Origin: Diogma glabrata | Taxonomy: Eukaryota > Arthropoda > Insecta > Diptera > Cylindrotomidae | NCBI GenBank assembly: GCA_963693315.1 | Contig: OY856188.1 | Coordinates: 100,414,915-100,478,914 of the forward strand | DNA: 64,000 nt | Direction: 5' to 3' | Translations under genes and position numbers: made by a program | Part shown: positions 47,079 to 60,320 of the stretch, piece after piece | Position numbering within the stretch: position 1 is the stretch's first letter | Layout: every line of letters begins with the position of its first letter | The notes under the pieces: generated by a model | What the model was told of the DNA's origin: nothing | Seen by the model: the letters and a program-made list of their open reading frames with translations, nothing else | Database searches by the model: none

Positions 47079-49737
47079 TTGGACCTTATTGAAACTTTAT
47101 TTAGTGAGTTGAATTGTCATCGTTATTTAACTATGAATCTTCATCGTGATCGAGACACTGGAAGAAAATGGGCTTCGGGTGCCGAAAAAAAAAGAAATAA
47201 GAAAAAACATACAGATATGTTAAAGAAAATTAAACCATTGACAAGTTTTTTTAATATATCATCAGGTACTAACACAACTTTTGATGCAGGTGCTTGTACT
47301 TCGCAAGATGTTTCAGAAAAATTGGTAGATATTTTATCTGACCAGTCTGAAACATCTTTAGGGTCTTTATCTTTTGTTGTTTCAAATTCTGAAGTTTCTG
47401 CTGTCCTATTACCGGACACCCATGAAAAAGATTTTGAAATGAATTTGTTTCAAGAGTTTTCGTTAGCTTCCAATGATTTTGTTTTAGCTTCGAATCCCGA
47501 ATTGCATGAAGCACAAGACATAACTGATGTGGTTATTGTTTCCGACGACCTGGCCATATGGCCCATTTCGTTTAATGAACAAGAAAGAGTCGATATTGTT
47601 AAAAAAGGACCGAGTCAGGTTAAACAAATAAATTTTAAAGCCGATAAATCGGGTCGCAGATTTAATACTAGTTTCTACACGAGAGTTCTTGCTAACAGTG
47701 AAGAAGTTTCTAGAAGCTGGAAATAATTCGGTATTTTGCTTTTGTTGCAAAATTTTTTCTGCCCGAAAAATATGTCTATCGTCGACTGAAGGTTATTCAG
47801 ATTGGAAAAATATAGGTTCTAGCTTAAAACAACATGATAAATCTCAGGATCACATTAGCTGTATGCAAAAATGGATGAATATGTCAGTTAATTTAAAATC
47901 AAATGCAACAATTGATCAAAAATTGCAGAGAATGATAGAAACTGAGAAGAAACATTTGCGCTTGGTACTTGAACGTCTTTTTGCTATAGTGCTAATGTTA
48001 GCTGAAAGATCATTATCTTTTCGTAGACAGCGTGAGCATCTTTATCAGCCTAATAATGGACACTTCTTGGCACAAGTAGAACTTATTGCAAAATTTGATC
48101 CAGCTATGTTAGAGCATGTCAAACGAATAAAAAATAAGGAATGCTTTGACACTTATCTTGGAAAAGATGTGCAGAATGAAATAATTGGACTTATATCGAG
48201 AAGACTACTGAAAACTATCGTATATTCTGTACAGTAATCAAAATATTTTTCTGTTATCATGGATTGCACTCCTGATGTAAGTCATAAGGAACAGCTTTCA
48301 ATTCTTTTGAGATGCGTTAAAATTAATCAGGAAGAAGTACAAATTGAAGAATTTTTTTGTGGTTTTTTTCACATAACTGATAGCACTGGTTCAGGTTTAG
48401 TTGAAATTTTTTTAAATTTATTAGCTGAGTATAATTTGGATCTAATGAATTGTCGCGGGCAATCGTATGATAGTGGTGCTAACATGCGAGGGCAATACAA
48501 AGGGGTTCAAGCTTTAATCAAAGAAAAAAATCCCAGAGCTCTTTACGTTCCATGTGCTAACCACACATTTAATCTAATGGTAGGTGATGCTGCGAAATCA
48601 GTATCAATTGCAATTAACTTTTTTGGTACTGTTCAACGAATGTTTACATTTTTTGCTGCATCAACCGTTCGATGGGACATACTGCAAAGTGTTTGTAAAA
48701 AACTATTAAATCATTATCAGATACGCGTTGGGAAAGCCGTATAAATAGTATAAAAGTTGTAAAAGATAATTTGGTTCAAACTATAGAAGCTTTATACAAA
48801 GTTGCAGATTCAAGTTCAATTGGAGTTGCTGTTTCTGAAGCTAACGGTCTTGCGAATGAAATATCCTCATATCAGTTTATACTTTCACTTACAATTTGGC
48901 ATGATATATTGTATGAAATTAACAAAGTAAGTAAAGTTATGCAGATTCCCTCGGCAGATATTTCTATTATGATAAACTACGGTGGAAACTACGAACAAAT
49001 TTTTAGAATCATTCAGAAGTGATGAATCATTTGAAGCGATTATTAAAAAATCTGAAGAAATAGCTATAAAATTAGGTACTGAGCCAGTATTCCCTCAAGT
49101 GCGGCTTAGCCGAAAACGACGTTTTATTGAATATGAAGGAACTGATACACCTCTACATGGAAAGTCTAAATATAAAGTAGATTTTTTTAATGCAATAATT
49201 GATGTTGCATTAGTAAGCTTAAATGAAAGATTCAAAATGCTTGATTCATACAACAAAATATTTGGTTTTTTAACCCGTACCGAAAAAATGCGAAGCTTAG
49301 ATGCAAATGAATTGTTGAATGATTGTAAAAATTTAGAAATATCACTGAGAAATCTTAGTAAAGAAGAATCGGACGTGAACCATGAAGAGTTATAATCGGA
49401 AATAAATACATGTTTAAGAATGGAAGCTTCGGCGGAATCGAAAGATGCACTGGAAATTTTGAAGTATATTACGGCAAATTCTTTAATCGAGATTTTTCCA
49501 AATTTATTTATTGCCCTACGAATTTTGCTAACTTCCCCTATTTCAGTGGCAAGCGCAGAGAGGTCATTTTCCAAATTAAAACTCATAAAAAACTATTTAC
49601 GTTCCACTATGGGTCAAGACCGCTTATCTGCATTAGCTTTAATTTCCATTGAAAATAAAATAAGTCGGTCCTTGGACTGTTCTGATTTAATTGATGAGTT
49701 TGCGTCTTTAGAAGTCCGAAAGGTTAAGTTTTAAGTC
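47079..49737 (+). pseudogene. hAT transposase, ZMYM1/DUF4371 type, nearly full length but broken
   Basis: Domains in order: a basic N-terminus with WASGAEKKRNKKK and LTSFFN (47160-47260); a low-complexity linker to 47720; a TTF-type zinc finger with FCFCCKIF, DWKNIGSSLKQHDKSQDH (47730-47860); DUF4371 with FSVIMDCTPDVSHKEQLS (48250); the catalytic region with CRGQSYDSGANMRGQYKG (48450), where D is expected to be catalytic, and YVPCANHTFNL; and a C-terminal dimerisation region ISVASAERSFSKLKLIKNYLRSTM (49540). Breaks: a frameshift near 47720, a TAA at 48235, frameshifts near 48720 and 49000, and a TAA at 49393. The length (~880 codons) is right for the family. It would cut and paste its own element in the nucleus; now it can only be a passive copy. 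Confidence 0.85.
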
Positions 49738-49943
49738 AATGTAATCGATCTTCCTAAAATCTGCGAAAAAAATAAATGGTACCGCATTTTGAGTAGTCTT
49801 ATTAGTGCATCTTCATCCAAAATAAAAAAAATACTTTATGTACATTTAAAACCTATGTGCGTTTATTGTTTCGTTACGTTCTAATAAATATCCAAAACAC
49901 AATAGAACACAAGAATTAAAAACTCAACTAATATAATAGAAAA

Positions 49944-49980
49944 CTTGCCTATGGCCTCGCATATGGTAAATCCGCCACTG
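49944..49980 (-). repeat. Right terminal inverted repeat of the hAT element
   Basis: The end …TTTACCGCC-type sequence reads on the minus strand CAGTGGCGGATTTACCATAT, a form of terminus typical of this hAT group. It lies 207 bp after the transposase stop, which is the expected place. The left partner was not found. Confidence 0.65.
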
Positions 49981-51793
49981 CGCTTAAGACACGCTCAGAG
50001 AAGATTATTGAAGTTCTAGTTTATTTTCTAGTTTTTTAATTTATTTCATTATTTTCTAAATCCTTTTCGTCACCTATTTTGATCAACTTTTCACGAGACA
50101 ACTATAAATTATTGTTACTTAATTGATTATCAACGACAACGTGAACACTAAAAATAGTTTTTAGAAAACATTCTAATTTATTAGAGTGTAAGACATCTGA
50201 TAAATTATTTTAACACCAAAATTAAAACTAAAACTTGATCACATTTTAAAAGGAGATCTAATGAAAAATATAGTGGGCATAAATGTTATAGGTGTCATGT
50301 AATAATCATTAAGTTTTTATTAAAATTATTTGATAATTCCACCTACAACATGGCGCTTCGAAACTATTTTGTTTATTTTGTTAAGTCAAAGCAATTGTTA
50401 AACCACAAATTTAAAAGTCTGCATAATAACTTTCAGTTTTATATATATATTTTATTTACATATTGTGTTTTATGCTTTATTGCTGATCAAAACATGCTTA
50501 ACGTGTTCCATAAGTATGGTAAATCGTTATTGGTGTTAAGGTTAAAAGACAGGTGTTTTGTTATATTCCAATGGAGAGACCGACCGTTGATCGCACCCGT
50601 CTTAGGTATTATTGTGTTTGCCAATATTATTATTATTATGAAAATTATCAAGTATATTTATACTTTTTTGTATAGCTAGAGTGAGAAACGGAAGCGTAGT
50701 TGCCATCGAACTGCTCTAGTCTTTGACACTGGCTTATAAATGCTAATTTAAAACATAAACAAATTTTTTTTCATTTCATTATACATCATTGTAAATCAAA
50801 ATGTTAAAAATTTACATATACATGACATAAATTAGCTGACCTTTTTATTATCATACCTCCAATCAAATTCATAACCATGGATCGTTATAATTCAAACTTA
50901 AATAAAGCTCAAGTTTTTTAATTGCCCCAAATTAAAAACCTATTAAACTGCATGTGTAAAATTTTGAATCGTTACAATAGTTCCATGATACATCTATATA
51001 TTTATGTATAGTTTTTATATACTGTGAAAAACATTTAATTTTAGTAAACATTAAATAGTTTTTATTGATTCAATTTTTTGCTTCATAAAACATTTATTAT
51101 TTCTTTTAAAAAATTCATTTTAATATCATTAAAAATTTAACATATATAAATAATTAAAAATAATAAGATTTATTTTTTTATTTTGATTTTTAATGATTAT
51201 AAATTATTTTTAAATGACCAAAACTTACACGCTAAATCTTTTAAACCTATTTGGTTGATTAACAATTCAAATAGATAGGGAACAGAAGAAGTGAAACAAA
51301 GTCTTTATATGGTACCATGGTAGTGGTAAGTGAAAAGAAAAATGATAGCGCGTATTGCTAAATTTTTAAAGAAACGTGAATTCGTGTCTTAATTAAAAAA
51401 GAAAAGATCGAGCCTTTATGTTAAACCAGACGATGGAAAAGAAATTCTATAGTCACTATTAGTTTCAATAATCAGAAAAACGCTCTCTTCTTACGGCTTA
51501 AAAATGACAGATTAATCAGTAATTGCTGGTGTTGGTGCTACCGTATATTGATACGAATTTCGATCCTCACATTTAAAATTGAGTTGAACCGCTTAGTTTA
51601 TAGGCCACCATTACAATATTTTAACTTTCTTCAAGGAGTAGATACGTAGATAATCTAATGGTAAACGTACGTAGATAATGTAGGAGTAATCGACAAACGT
51701 AAGAGCCAACACTTAGTATTAGTTAATGAGTCTTAAAATCTGTAATTTGTTCATTTTTGTGAAATCAATTTCAATTTAAGAAAGATTTTAGTC
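49981..51793. other. AT-rich spacer
   Basis: A 109-codon open frame at 50350-50679 is noted among the rejected items. Nothing else. Confidence 0.5.
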
Positions 51794-51943
51794 CCTGGGC
51801 CCGCGCTGGGACAACTTTTGTTCTATCGTTCTGTCTGGCCGAGGAAAATGGCAAAACAAAAGTTTTCTGACTCCCCAAGGACAGGCGCCTCACGGAGTAT
51901 AAAATATGTGGTAATCATCATATGAAATCGGCGAGGGCCCAGG
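51794..51943. mobile_element. 150-bp MITE candidate with CCTGGGCCC ends
   Basis: CCTGGGCCCGCGC at the left is mirrored by GCGAGGGCCCAGG at the right (12 of 13 pair). The interior is much less AT-rich than its flanks. No target duplication is visible, so it is old or the boundary is off by a few bases. Confidence 0.55.
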
Positions 51944-53544
51944 AACTATTTAATCCAAACAGCGATAAACTAACTTAAGTTTTTGGCATGAGGTCTGTTA
52001 TGTCGTGAAAAATACGTCATTATGAAACCCTTTTGAGATCAAATCTATTTGATTATTTGATTTAATGGTTATATTGGAAGACGAGAGGCATCACTCAAAT
52101 AGGACATTATTATTCGATTATTATTCTGAAGTAACTGTTAAAATTGATTATCGATAACCGATTGCAGCAAAACACAGTAGAAAAACATACACAATGATAT
52201 AATAATTGTCATATTATATCCAACAAAACTATTCAGCTTTTATTATTTACATCGGTATCCAATTTAAACTTTACTTTTCGAATAAAATATGCAATCATTG
52301 GTGCAGTTAACACAGTCATAATCGGACCTTTCCGAATATTGCTCATTACACTTAAATGTTTTATCATTCCTGGTAAGCTCATATAAGTTTTTCTTCACAC
52401 TTTTTGGTACAGGCGTCTGTTACACAATATTAGTATAATATTACATTTAACAAATCTTTCAATCAATATTAAAATTGATGAAAAATGTGATCTGCATTGT
52501 TGAAAAGTCGTAATTTGAACTTGATTATTTCTGATTTTCCTGAATAATGGCATATAATGAATCATGGCCAGTGCAGATACCTTAAAAAAAGTTTTTCCGA
52601 TTTTAATTTTTATCTCCCACAAAAAAATTGTTTTTTCCACCCAATTTGGTGTATGGTGGACTTATCCGTTGAACTGCTATACTTCGGCGTCCACTTATTT
52701 GTCTCGATATTTATGATGGGAAGAAAGTCTTTGCAACTGGAAAAACCATGTTAAACCCGTAGACTAAGGCCTATTGGGCTATTCCGTTAAGAGGTTTAAA
52801 TTAAACAAACAGTTTAACTTTTAAGAGAAGATTATTAATTCTGATTTTTCGTTATGATTTTCGTTTTATTTATAGTACAATTGGTTGAGGGCTAAGTTCC
52901 CGCTAAGCTGCGCGCGTGCGCGCGCACGCACATATTATTACATAAGCGCGCAGAGAAAAAAATTACGCTCGCAGGAAAAAAATATACAAATAATTTTAAT
53001 TGAGATCATACATATTATTAAAAATTAAAATTAACATAATAACATAATTTTGAACATAATGTTAAAATTAAAAATATTTTGAAAACATAACATGAAAATC
53101 TTAAATTTAATATTTGTTTCAGGCAAACTTGAAGCCTAAAGAATAACGTATTTATTTAAAAATTTCAGTAAAAAAGTATAAAGTATTTACTAGAATTAGC
53201 TGGCGATATATAATTATGTACATACTTTTTCAACGGAGACTAAATGATACGACAATCCTTAAACCAATTCAATGCAAACTCTATTTTCCTTTATTAACAT
53301 TTATAATGAGATTTAGTAGTTGTAAGATTAAGTGAATCTCGTGTTTTTTCTACGTTAGAATATTAATAAAAAGTCTATTTTCATGCAGGTTTAAATGTTT
53401 AATCACATGTAAATATGTTTTTTTTCCACCACTGTAAAATCGCTTTCGCTTAATAACAAATTGAAGTTGTCATGATATTTTCATGTAATTTTACAATGTT
53501 TTTAAGCAAAGCAACCATGACAAAATAGAATATGAATTTTAAAT

Positions 53545-54423
53545 GTTGTGTTGTCGTGTTCTAAATGAAGTAAGATGGCTATCTCGACAGCTTGCTATAG
53601 CTACAATTGGACGAAATTATGTGGTTCTGATTCAATATTTTGAAGACGACGTTCAAGAAAATAATAATCCAATCTCAAAATATTGTTTAAGTGCTTTGAA
53701 AAGCGAAACCAATCATTTTGCAATAATAGTTTTGGATGATGTTTTGGACGTACTAGAGCAGCTTTGCAAGTTTCTACAAAAAAGTGAACTATCGCCCATG
53801 GAAGCCAATGAATACGTCAGTAATTACCAAAATGAAGTGTCAATAATTAAGGGATAAGGTCTTCTGGAGCCGAGAAGCAGAAAATGTTTTATCAAAATCA
53901 TTAGAAAAAAAACAAAACGTTAATACTTTTTATGTTATTAAATTTATTAACGAACTGACGAAAGAGATGAAAGATTGGTATGCCTTTGATTACAATGCAA
54001 TCGCAACCAACGTAACAGATTTTACTTTTGGAAAGGAAAGCATAAAAGCTCTCATTAAAAAATATTCTGAAATTCATCCCCTGAAAGATGACGAAAGAGA
54101 AGAAGTGTTTAAAGAATACAGCATGTTTAAGTTTTTAATTCCCGAAAATCTACAAGAAAAAACTGCTAAAAATTACTATACTATACTATCCGCCGGGCTT
54201 AATGGTGATGAGATTAGTAAAATTAGGTTTATTGTGGAAATATGTGCGATTCTTCAAGCTACATTGCTGATAGAAAATTAGAATTCGTCTTGGAACAGCG
54301 CACCTAGACTGTTTAATGAGGATTAAAATACAACTTAGGGCCGAAATCGAAATCGATTTAGATGCCGTTTATGAATTATGGAAGAACAATAAAGGTCGGT
54401 GGGAAAAAAAAAATTTTGTATAA
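53545..54423 (+). pseudogene. hAT transposase C-terminal half, ZNF862-like
   Basis: First frame (53543-53857): NEVRWLSRQLAIATIGRN, then the helical FAIIVLDDVLDVLEQLCKFLQ. After a frameshift near 53850 the second frame runs VFWSREAENVLSKSLEKK to FGKESIKALIKKYSEI (54020-54070) and a stop at 54281. A third frame gives TAHLDCLMRIKIQLR and FDLDAVY-like DLDAVYELWKNN (54300-54400). Order and motifs match the region between the catalytic core and the C-terminus in ZNF862-type hAT proteins. The N-terminal half and the dimerisation SAERSFS motif are missing or unrecognisable. Confidence 0.7.
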
Positions 54424-54514
54424 CTATTTGAATAATAAATTATTTGAATTATTTTGTTTTTATTTATAAATGCTTTTACTTTTTTGCTGTCTTAGAATCT
54501 TTATGACCTCGTTA

Positions 54515-54610
54515 TCAAACGTCGAGAAATGTCAAAAAAGTGGACAATTTTGACATTTAGCTCAAGATTGCAATACATAGGTCTTTCATACCGTAGTAAT
54601 ATATATTAAT
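54515..54610 (-). repeat. 5' head fragment of repeat B inside the hAT element
   Basis: AAACGTCGAGAAATGTCAAAAAAGTGG … ATTGCAATACATAGGTCTTTCATACCG is the reverse complement of the first ~95 bases of repeat B (compare 27101-27190). It may be a truncated insertion. Confidence 0.6.
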
Positions 54611-55583
54611 TGTGAAAAATATTCCCTATTTATAAGTATGTTGTAGTTAATATATTTTAATTGAATTGATTGAGTTTAATTGATCTCAAAAATCCCTAAT
54701 AAATTTAAATTCCCTTAATGTAGTCTAATGTTAATATATATAGGACTACAAATTAACCAAGTGTCAGCTATTGATTTCACATTGATTGAAAACAATCAAT
54801 AATGATTATACAATCGTGACTTAGGATGTTAATTAGAATAGAAATGTTCCCCATTCTATGAATTCACACAAAGTATTGCCTAGAAATTTAATGCAAAAAA
54901 TCCCATATAATGTAAAAACATATGGAGTTTAACGACAGTGGAAAAATTCAACTTAAGTAAAAATAAAATAAGTGATGAAGAAGTTTCAACTTCGAAATTG
55001 TCATTGCCTCAAGAGCGTAATCGATAGCGTGTCTGCCCAAGGATTCGCGCCGGGCACTGACGAGGAAGGTTTGAATTCATCCAAAACACGAAAAATGTGA
55101 AGTAGAGTTTTTTTCTGAGAAACTTCAAGCCATACCTTTGAATTGAAAAAATTCCAATTACTTCTTTACTTACTTGAGTTTAATTGATCTCAAAAATCCC
55201 AAATATATTTATAAATTTTATCAACACATACCAAAGAAAATCATATTAATAAACAACGGGCGATGAAATTCGTATTGTTTTTTTGAAAAAAAAAAAAAAA
55301 AGAATAACTTAAAGGATAGGTACCATTTTTTGATTTTCTTAAACTTTCGTTAGATTTTCGTTAAATTAAATTCGCATGGTTCGTTCCATGAATTGAAGTC
55401 CAAAATATATTTATTTTGTATAAGTCATGCATATGAAGTTTCATATGAGTTATGTTTTATATAAATTGATTTTACATATGTTTGATTTATCCGCGCATTT
55501 ATTTATTTTTAAGAGAAAAGTAGCGCACCAATTTGTTTTTGCGCGCATCGAAAAAATTCCTTAGAGGGAACATTGGTTGAGGG

Positions 55584-56438
55584 ATTCTCCACTATTATCC
55601 CCTCTTAGTATTACCTTTATTTTAATAAGTAAATCGATTAATCAATTATCAATCGATTTATTATGTAAAATTAATATCGGTCAATCATATATTAAATAAA
55701 TATAATTGCCTCGTTCAGCAGGAATTATATTTATTTCGATAAATTTTATTTAAATTTATTTCTGAAATGTCATCAACTTTAATATTATTTTATGTTATTT
55801 AGATTTCGTTATTTAATATGTGGGAATTTATGGAAATTAGATCTAGGCTTTTAAGTTGTTGATGACTTATTTAATTGTTTAGAATAATTTGGTGGGAAGA
55901 ATAACATATGTAATGTATGTCAATTAGATTAGTCATACACATGTTACAGGTGGATACTTACCTTTTTATGTCCCTAATACGCTGTAATTTTTTTGAATCA
56001 AAATATTTATTTTTACGTTTAATTTTGATTTTAAACCAAAAAAGTGACCTCATTTTCATCCGAAAATCCTCATGTGCTGGAAACAGTTTTTTAAAAAACA
56101 AAAAAACGGTTATTTTTTGAAACCTCTAATTTCATATGGTGTAAAAAAAATAAAAATTACCATGGAAAAATATATATTTTTTGCAAATTTATATATTGCA
56201 AATTTTAAGAAATAATAAAAAATTTTAACCAATGAATGAAAAATAAATTTTTAAAATCAAGTTTATTCAGTTTTTCGCATTTCCTGAAAAATTTTTCCAT
56301 GGTAATGTTTATTTTGGACAGAATAAAAGCATGGACAAAATAAAAAATACTTCTTATTTTAGATGCACAACATGCATGAACAATTAAATTTTGCCAATAA
56401 GAGGTAGCTTTGAAATTAAATTGCTCAATAATGATTAT
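55584..56438. other. AT-rich spacer
   Basis: Nothing recognised. Confidence 0.5.
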
Positions 56439-58322
56439 TAGGCCAATAGAATTACGGATTGTACGTGTTGTTGTCGGTAACAGGTCAGAAATTTTTTTAA
56501 TCGCTGGGGTAGGGTACTCACATAATGGACATGCCGAGTCCACTCGCCCAGCACCTAGGGACTGGAGTTATGCAACAAAGTGTGCTAGAAATTTTTTTTT
56601 GCTTCTTTGTAAGCGATATAACTCGTAAATGGTGCACTTTAGGATGCTGGTGCCATGGAACTTTTTTGCTCCTTAAATGTTTTTCTATAACTTAAAATAA
56701 AAAACAAATAAAAATAATTTGTTTTGTTGCAAATTTTTGCAAAAAATGGCGAAAAAAAGTCTAAAAATCGATGTTTTTCAATTGAATTTAGTTATTTGCA
56801 AATAATTGTTTATAACATAATTGACACCTTTATCTTGTAGCAGAAACCTCAACGAAAAAAGTAAGCTTCAGAACGTTTCATTCGGCTTGATAGTTTTTGC
56901 ACAATTCCATTTTGCACTTAATGCCCCTAAAAAAGTTGCTAACTTTGGGCAGGCCGCAAGGTCTGAGTTTTCATCTGATCGCAATCTGCTTCACGGGAAT
57001 TGAAAGGGTGTAGTGTCAGCTTTAAATAACATCTGTGTTGCCTATACCCATATTCAATATTAACAACAATTACAGTGGTTCAAAAAACCGCGAAAATTTC
57101 TTAGTTGTAAAATTAAATTTCTCAACGGAATTTCAACTTAACGAGATGCGTTTTTAAAATTTGCAAAGTGCTTAGAAAACCTCAGATTTTAGAAAATAGA
57201 CCTCTCTAACATGATTTGGGACATGATTACACATAAGTAGTTCATTACTTTTTCATTAAATTTATTTGTCATTACAATAATACTCAATTATACATCGTGT
57301 CGCTACGTACGTTTTACGTATACTAAACAGGACGTTTTATTTTTTCATAGAGTACGTTACGTTAACAGTAGTCAGAGTAACCAATCGCGTGTTGGGTAGG
57401 CACAGACCCAGCATCTTGTGAGCACTACAGTATCATTTTGGAGGGAAATTCTCGGTTCCTGTCGATATATGGCATACAAAATCAATGTCACAATCGTGGT
57501 TTCAAAAACAAACTGGGCCATAACTCGGTCCAAATCATGTTAGAGAGGTTTCTTTTTGAATCTTCGGTTTTCAAAGGGATTTGCAAATTTTAAAACCGCA
57601 TCTCGTTAAGTGGAAGATTCGTTGAGAAATTTTATTTTGCAACTAAGGAATTTTTTTGCGGGTTTTTCAAACCACTGTAGTTATTGTTAATATTGACTAT
57701 GGGTATAGACAACACAGATGCTATTTAAAGCTGACACTACACCCATTCAATTTCCGTCAAGCAGAGTGCGATCGGATGAAAACTCAGACCTTGCGGCCTG
57801 CTCAACGTTAACAACTTTTTTAGGGGCATTAAGTGCAAAATGGAATTGAGCAAAAACTATCAAGACGAATGAAACGTTCTGAAGCTTACTTTTTTCGTTG
57901 AGGTTTCTGCTACAAGATAAAGGGGTCAATTGTGTTATAAACAATTATTTGCAAATAACTAAATTCAATTGAAAAACATCGATTTTTAGGCATTTTTTCG
58001 CCATTTTTCGCAAAAATTTGCAACAAAACAAATTATTTTTGTTTATTTTTTTATTTTAAGTTATAGAAAAACATTTAAGGAGCAAAAAAGTTCCATGGCA
58101 CCAGCATCCTAAAGTGCACCATTTACGAGTTATATCGCTTACAAGGAAGCAAAAAAAAATTTCCAGCACACTTTGTTGCATAACTCCAGTCCCCAGGTGC
58201 TGGGCGAGTGGACTCGGCATGTCCATTATGTGAGTACCCTACCCCAGAGATTAAAAAAATTTCTGACCTGTTACGAGCAACAACACGTAAGCCATATCTT
58301 TTTCCGTTATTCTATTGGCCTA
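56439..58322. mobile_element. 1.9-kb foldback element with ~790-bp inverted arms
   Basis: 56439-57220 and 57528-58322 are mirror images with scattered differences, separated by a ~300-bp unique centre. Termini read TAGGCCAATAGAAT / ATTCTATTGGCCTA. The centre contains ACGTACGTTTTACGT and a short less AT-rich region but no recognised gene. Two matching ~60-codon frames (56821-57003 plus; 57747-57944 minus) exist only because the arms are copies. This is a long-TIR non-autonomous DNA transposon or foldback element. Confidence 0.8.
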
Positions 58323-58729
58323 TATGCCGATTGCAACAAACTTTTTTGTTTGATAGTTGATTAGTTAGTCTTTAGAAAAAAAATTAATTAAACTAATTAA
58401 AAAAACATTTTTAAGGGTCAAAGTTCAATTCAATTTTAACTTCTTTTTCTAAAAAATAGTTCAATTATTACTCTAAAATATATCAAATTTACAATGAGCC
58501 ATTTTTTCGTTTTCTTGAGATATTTAATTTTAAAGATTTATTTATTCGCTTTCATATTAAAGCCATGGCGCCCGCCATCTGTTTTGTGTGTGCCACTGCA
58601 AAATATTACGTTCATTACATTTTTTTTATATACTTTAGAGTTTCTGTTAAAATTATGTTTCTTCTGTAAAACAATTTATATAAATTAATTCCATTTAATT
58701 AATGCAATTCTATCTGTAATATGTTAAAA

Positions 58730-59150
58730 TGAGTGCTGATTTGAGGAATTTTCCAAGAAACAGGGATTTTCCATAAGAAATTATGTCAGCAATACAAGAT
58801 TTACAGCTGTCAGGGAATACGGTTATAAGAAGAATACGTGCAATTTCGATCGACATGCAAACACAAATAAAAAATGACTTAGAAATATGTGAATGGTTTG
58901 CATTACAGCTTGATGAGTCAGCTGACATATCAGATACCCCACAGTTGGCAGCCATGGTGAGAATGGTTTTATTGACTTTATTGTTAAAACAAGCTGTTGA
59001 AAATATTGCCAATGAAAGGGTGAATATCAGGTCAGGAAATATTCAACATACTCGTAACATATGCAAAATCAATAGATACGCCTCTCGACAAGCTATCTGC
59101 AATCACCATTGATGGGGCACCATCACCTTGTTTTTGAGATATTTACGATT
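58730..59150 (+). pseudogene. hAT transposase fragment, GTF2IRD2/ZBED-like
   Basis: The open frame 58783-59112 reads QLSGNTVIRRIRAISIDMQTQI, EICEWFALQLDESADISDTPQLAAMVRMV, then decays; ITIDGAPS-like bases follow in another frame (~59105). The QLDES(A/T)DIS segment contains the first catalytic Asp of this hAT group. The fragment ends soon after, so two thirds of the protein is absent. Confidence 0.7.
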
Positions 59151-59774
59151 AAACAATTTTTTCGGTGAAAAAGATTGTTATTCAGGCTTTTGGATCGCAG
59201 ATTTTTCAAAACAAACAAATTCAATATATTAATGATACAAGTGCATAGTAAAGATGCTAATAAATATTTTCAGTTATTTTTGTAACAAATCCATTAAGAA
59301 TTCTAGAACTTACACTCAAGTTGGAAAAAATCAAAAACTTACGTTTTTTTAAAAATTTTGTATATTCAACGCCATTAATTTGGAACACACAATAATTGTA
59401 ATATTTTTAATTTCTTGGAGCTTATAGTTAATTCAATTCCCTTTTTTTAGTTTAAAACATGAATATTGGTGCAGGTTGCTCCAAGTTATTCAAGTTTTCC
59501 CAAAAAAAAAGTCAAAACTCAAAATTTGGAAAAGAACATTAAGAATAAATTTAAATTCTGCAACATAAATTTATATATGAGTTGTTTGTTATATATAGAT
59601 TTTCAAATAAAAACTGCGAGCTATTGTGAGCTTTCCTTATTTCAACCGTGTTTGTGTATTCTTTTCTTTTCTTTTTGTGCCGTATCGTAAATAATATTTC
59701 ACAAGTTCATTCGTCTTCAAACATCAGTTAATTGTTCTTTTAAAATGGTAAAGTGTAAAGATAAATTTATTTAA
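59151..59774. other. AT-rich spacer
   Basis: Nothing supported. Confidence 0.5.
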
Positions 59775-60040
59775 ATGGCGTCGTTAAGAATTTTCAAGCG
59801 TAAAAATAGTCCAAATTCATTTTGTTTTATTTGTGGAAGTTACATAATACATCCTGCTTAAAAATCACTCCTTTTATAAGAGCTACATATCTGCATTACT
59901 TCGGCATAGAATTGAATAAATATAACCCGTGGATGCCAAAAAGTAGTTATGTCAACTGCAACTTAACACATTCAAGATGGTACAACATAAATTTTGGAGT
60001 TTTTAAAAAAAATTTCGAGTGTAACTTCCAGAATCCTTGA
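59775..60040 (+). pseudogene. Fragment of an arthropod repeat-associated protein with FCFICG motif
   Basis: From the ATG at 59775 one frame reads MASLRIFKRKNSPNSFCFICGSY and stops at ~59861; the next frame continues ITPFIRATYLHYFGIEL and NPWMPKSSYVNCNLTHSRWYN. The paired Cys (C-x2-C), the LYFG-like turn, the PW-P stretch and later Cys resemble a zinc-binding protein family that occurs in many copies in arthropod genomes, probably from transposons. One frameshift and the loss of most of the C-terminus make it a relic. Confidence 0.5.
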
Positions 60041-60320
60041 TGGATTTTTACAAAAAATAGCTCAAAATGTACGTTGGTATCTTTACTATGCATTTGTTTC
60101 ATTAATATATTGAATTTGTTTGTTTTGTAAAATCTGCAATCGGCCGGCCGTCACAACCGACGATATCTAGCAAACGGCTGAAAGGATTTGAAAAAGTTCT
60201 GGAAGAAATAAGAAGAAGAAGTAAAACAGCGGATTACAATTGATAGATTAGTAGATTCTATAAGAATTGCCATCATCCTATGCGAATACAAGTTGCAATT
60301 TTATCCACGACTGCAAAATA

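Larger units (their letters stand above)
52892..55571 (+). mobile_element. 2.7-kb hAT element, ZNF862-like
   Basis: ATTGGTTGAGGG occurs immediately outside both ends (52880-52891 and 55572-55583). Ends carry GTTCCCGCTAAG (52896) and its counterpart CTTAGAGGGAAC (55560-55571), plus GCGCGC-rich subterminal blocks on both sides (52908-52930, 55541-55549). Transposase remnants are at 53545-54423. The left TIR starts four bases inside the direct repeat, which I cannot reconcile with the usual 8-bp hAT duplication. Confidence 0.65.

Noticed and set aside
50350..50679. 109-codon open frame with hydrophobic segments
   Set aside because: AT-rich, no recognised motif, no supporting context; could be chance. 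Transcript evidence or a homologue would reverse this.
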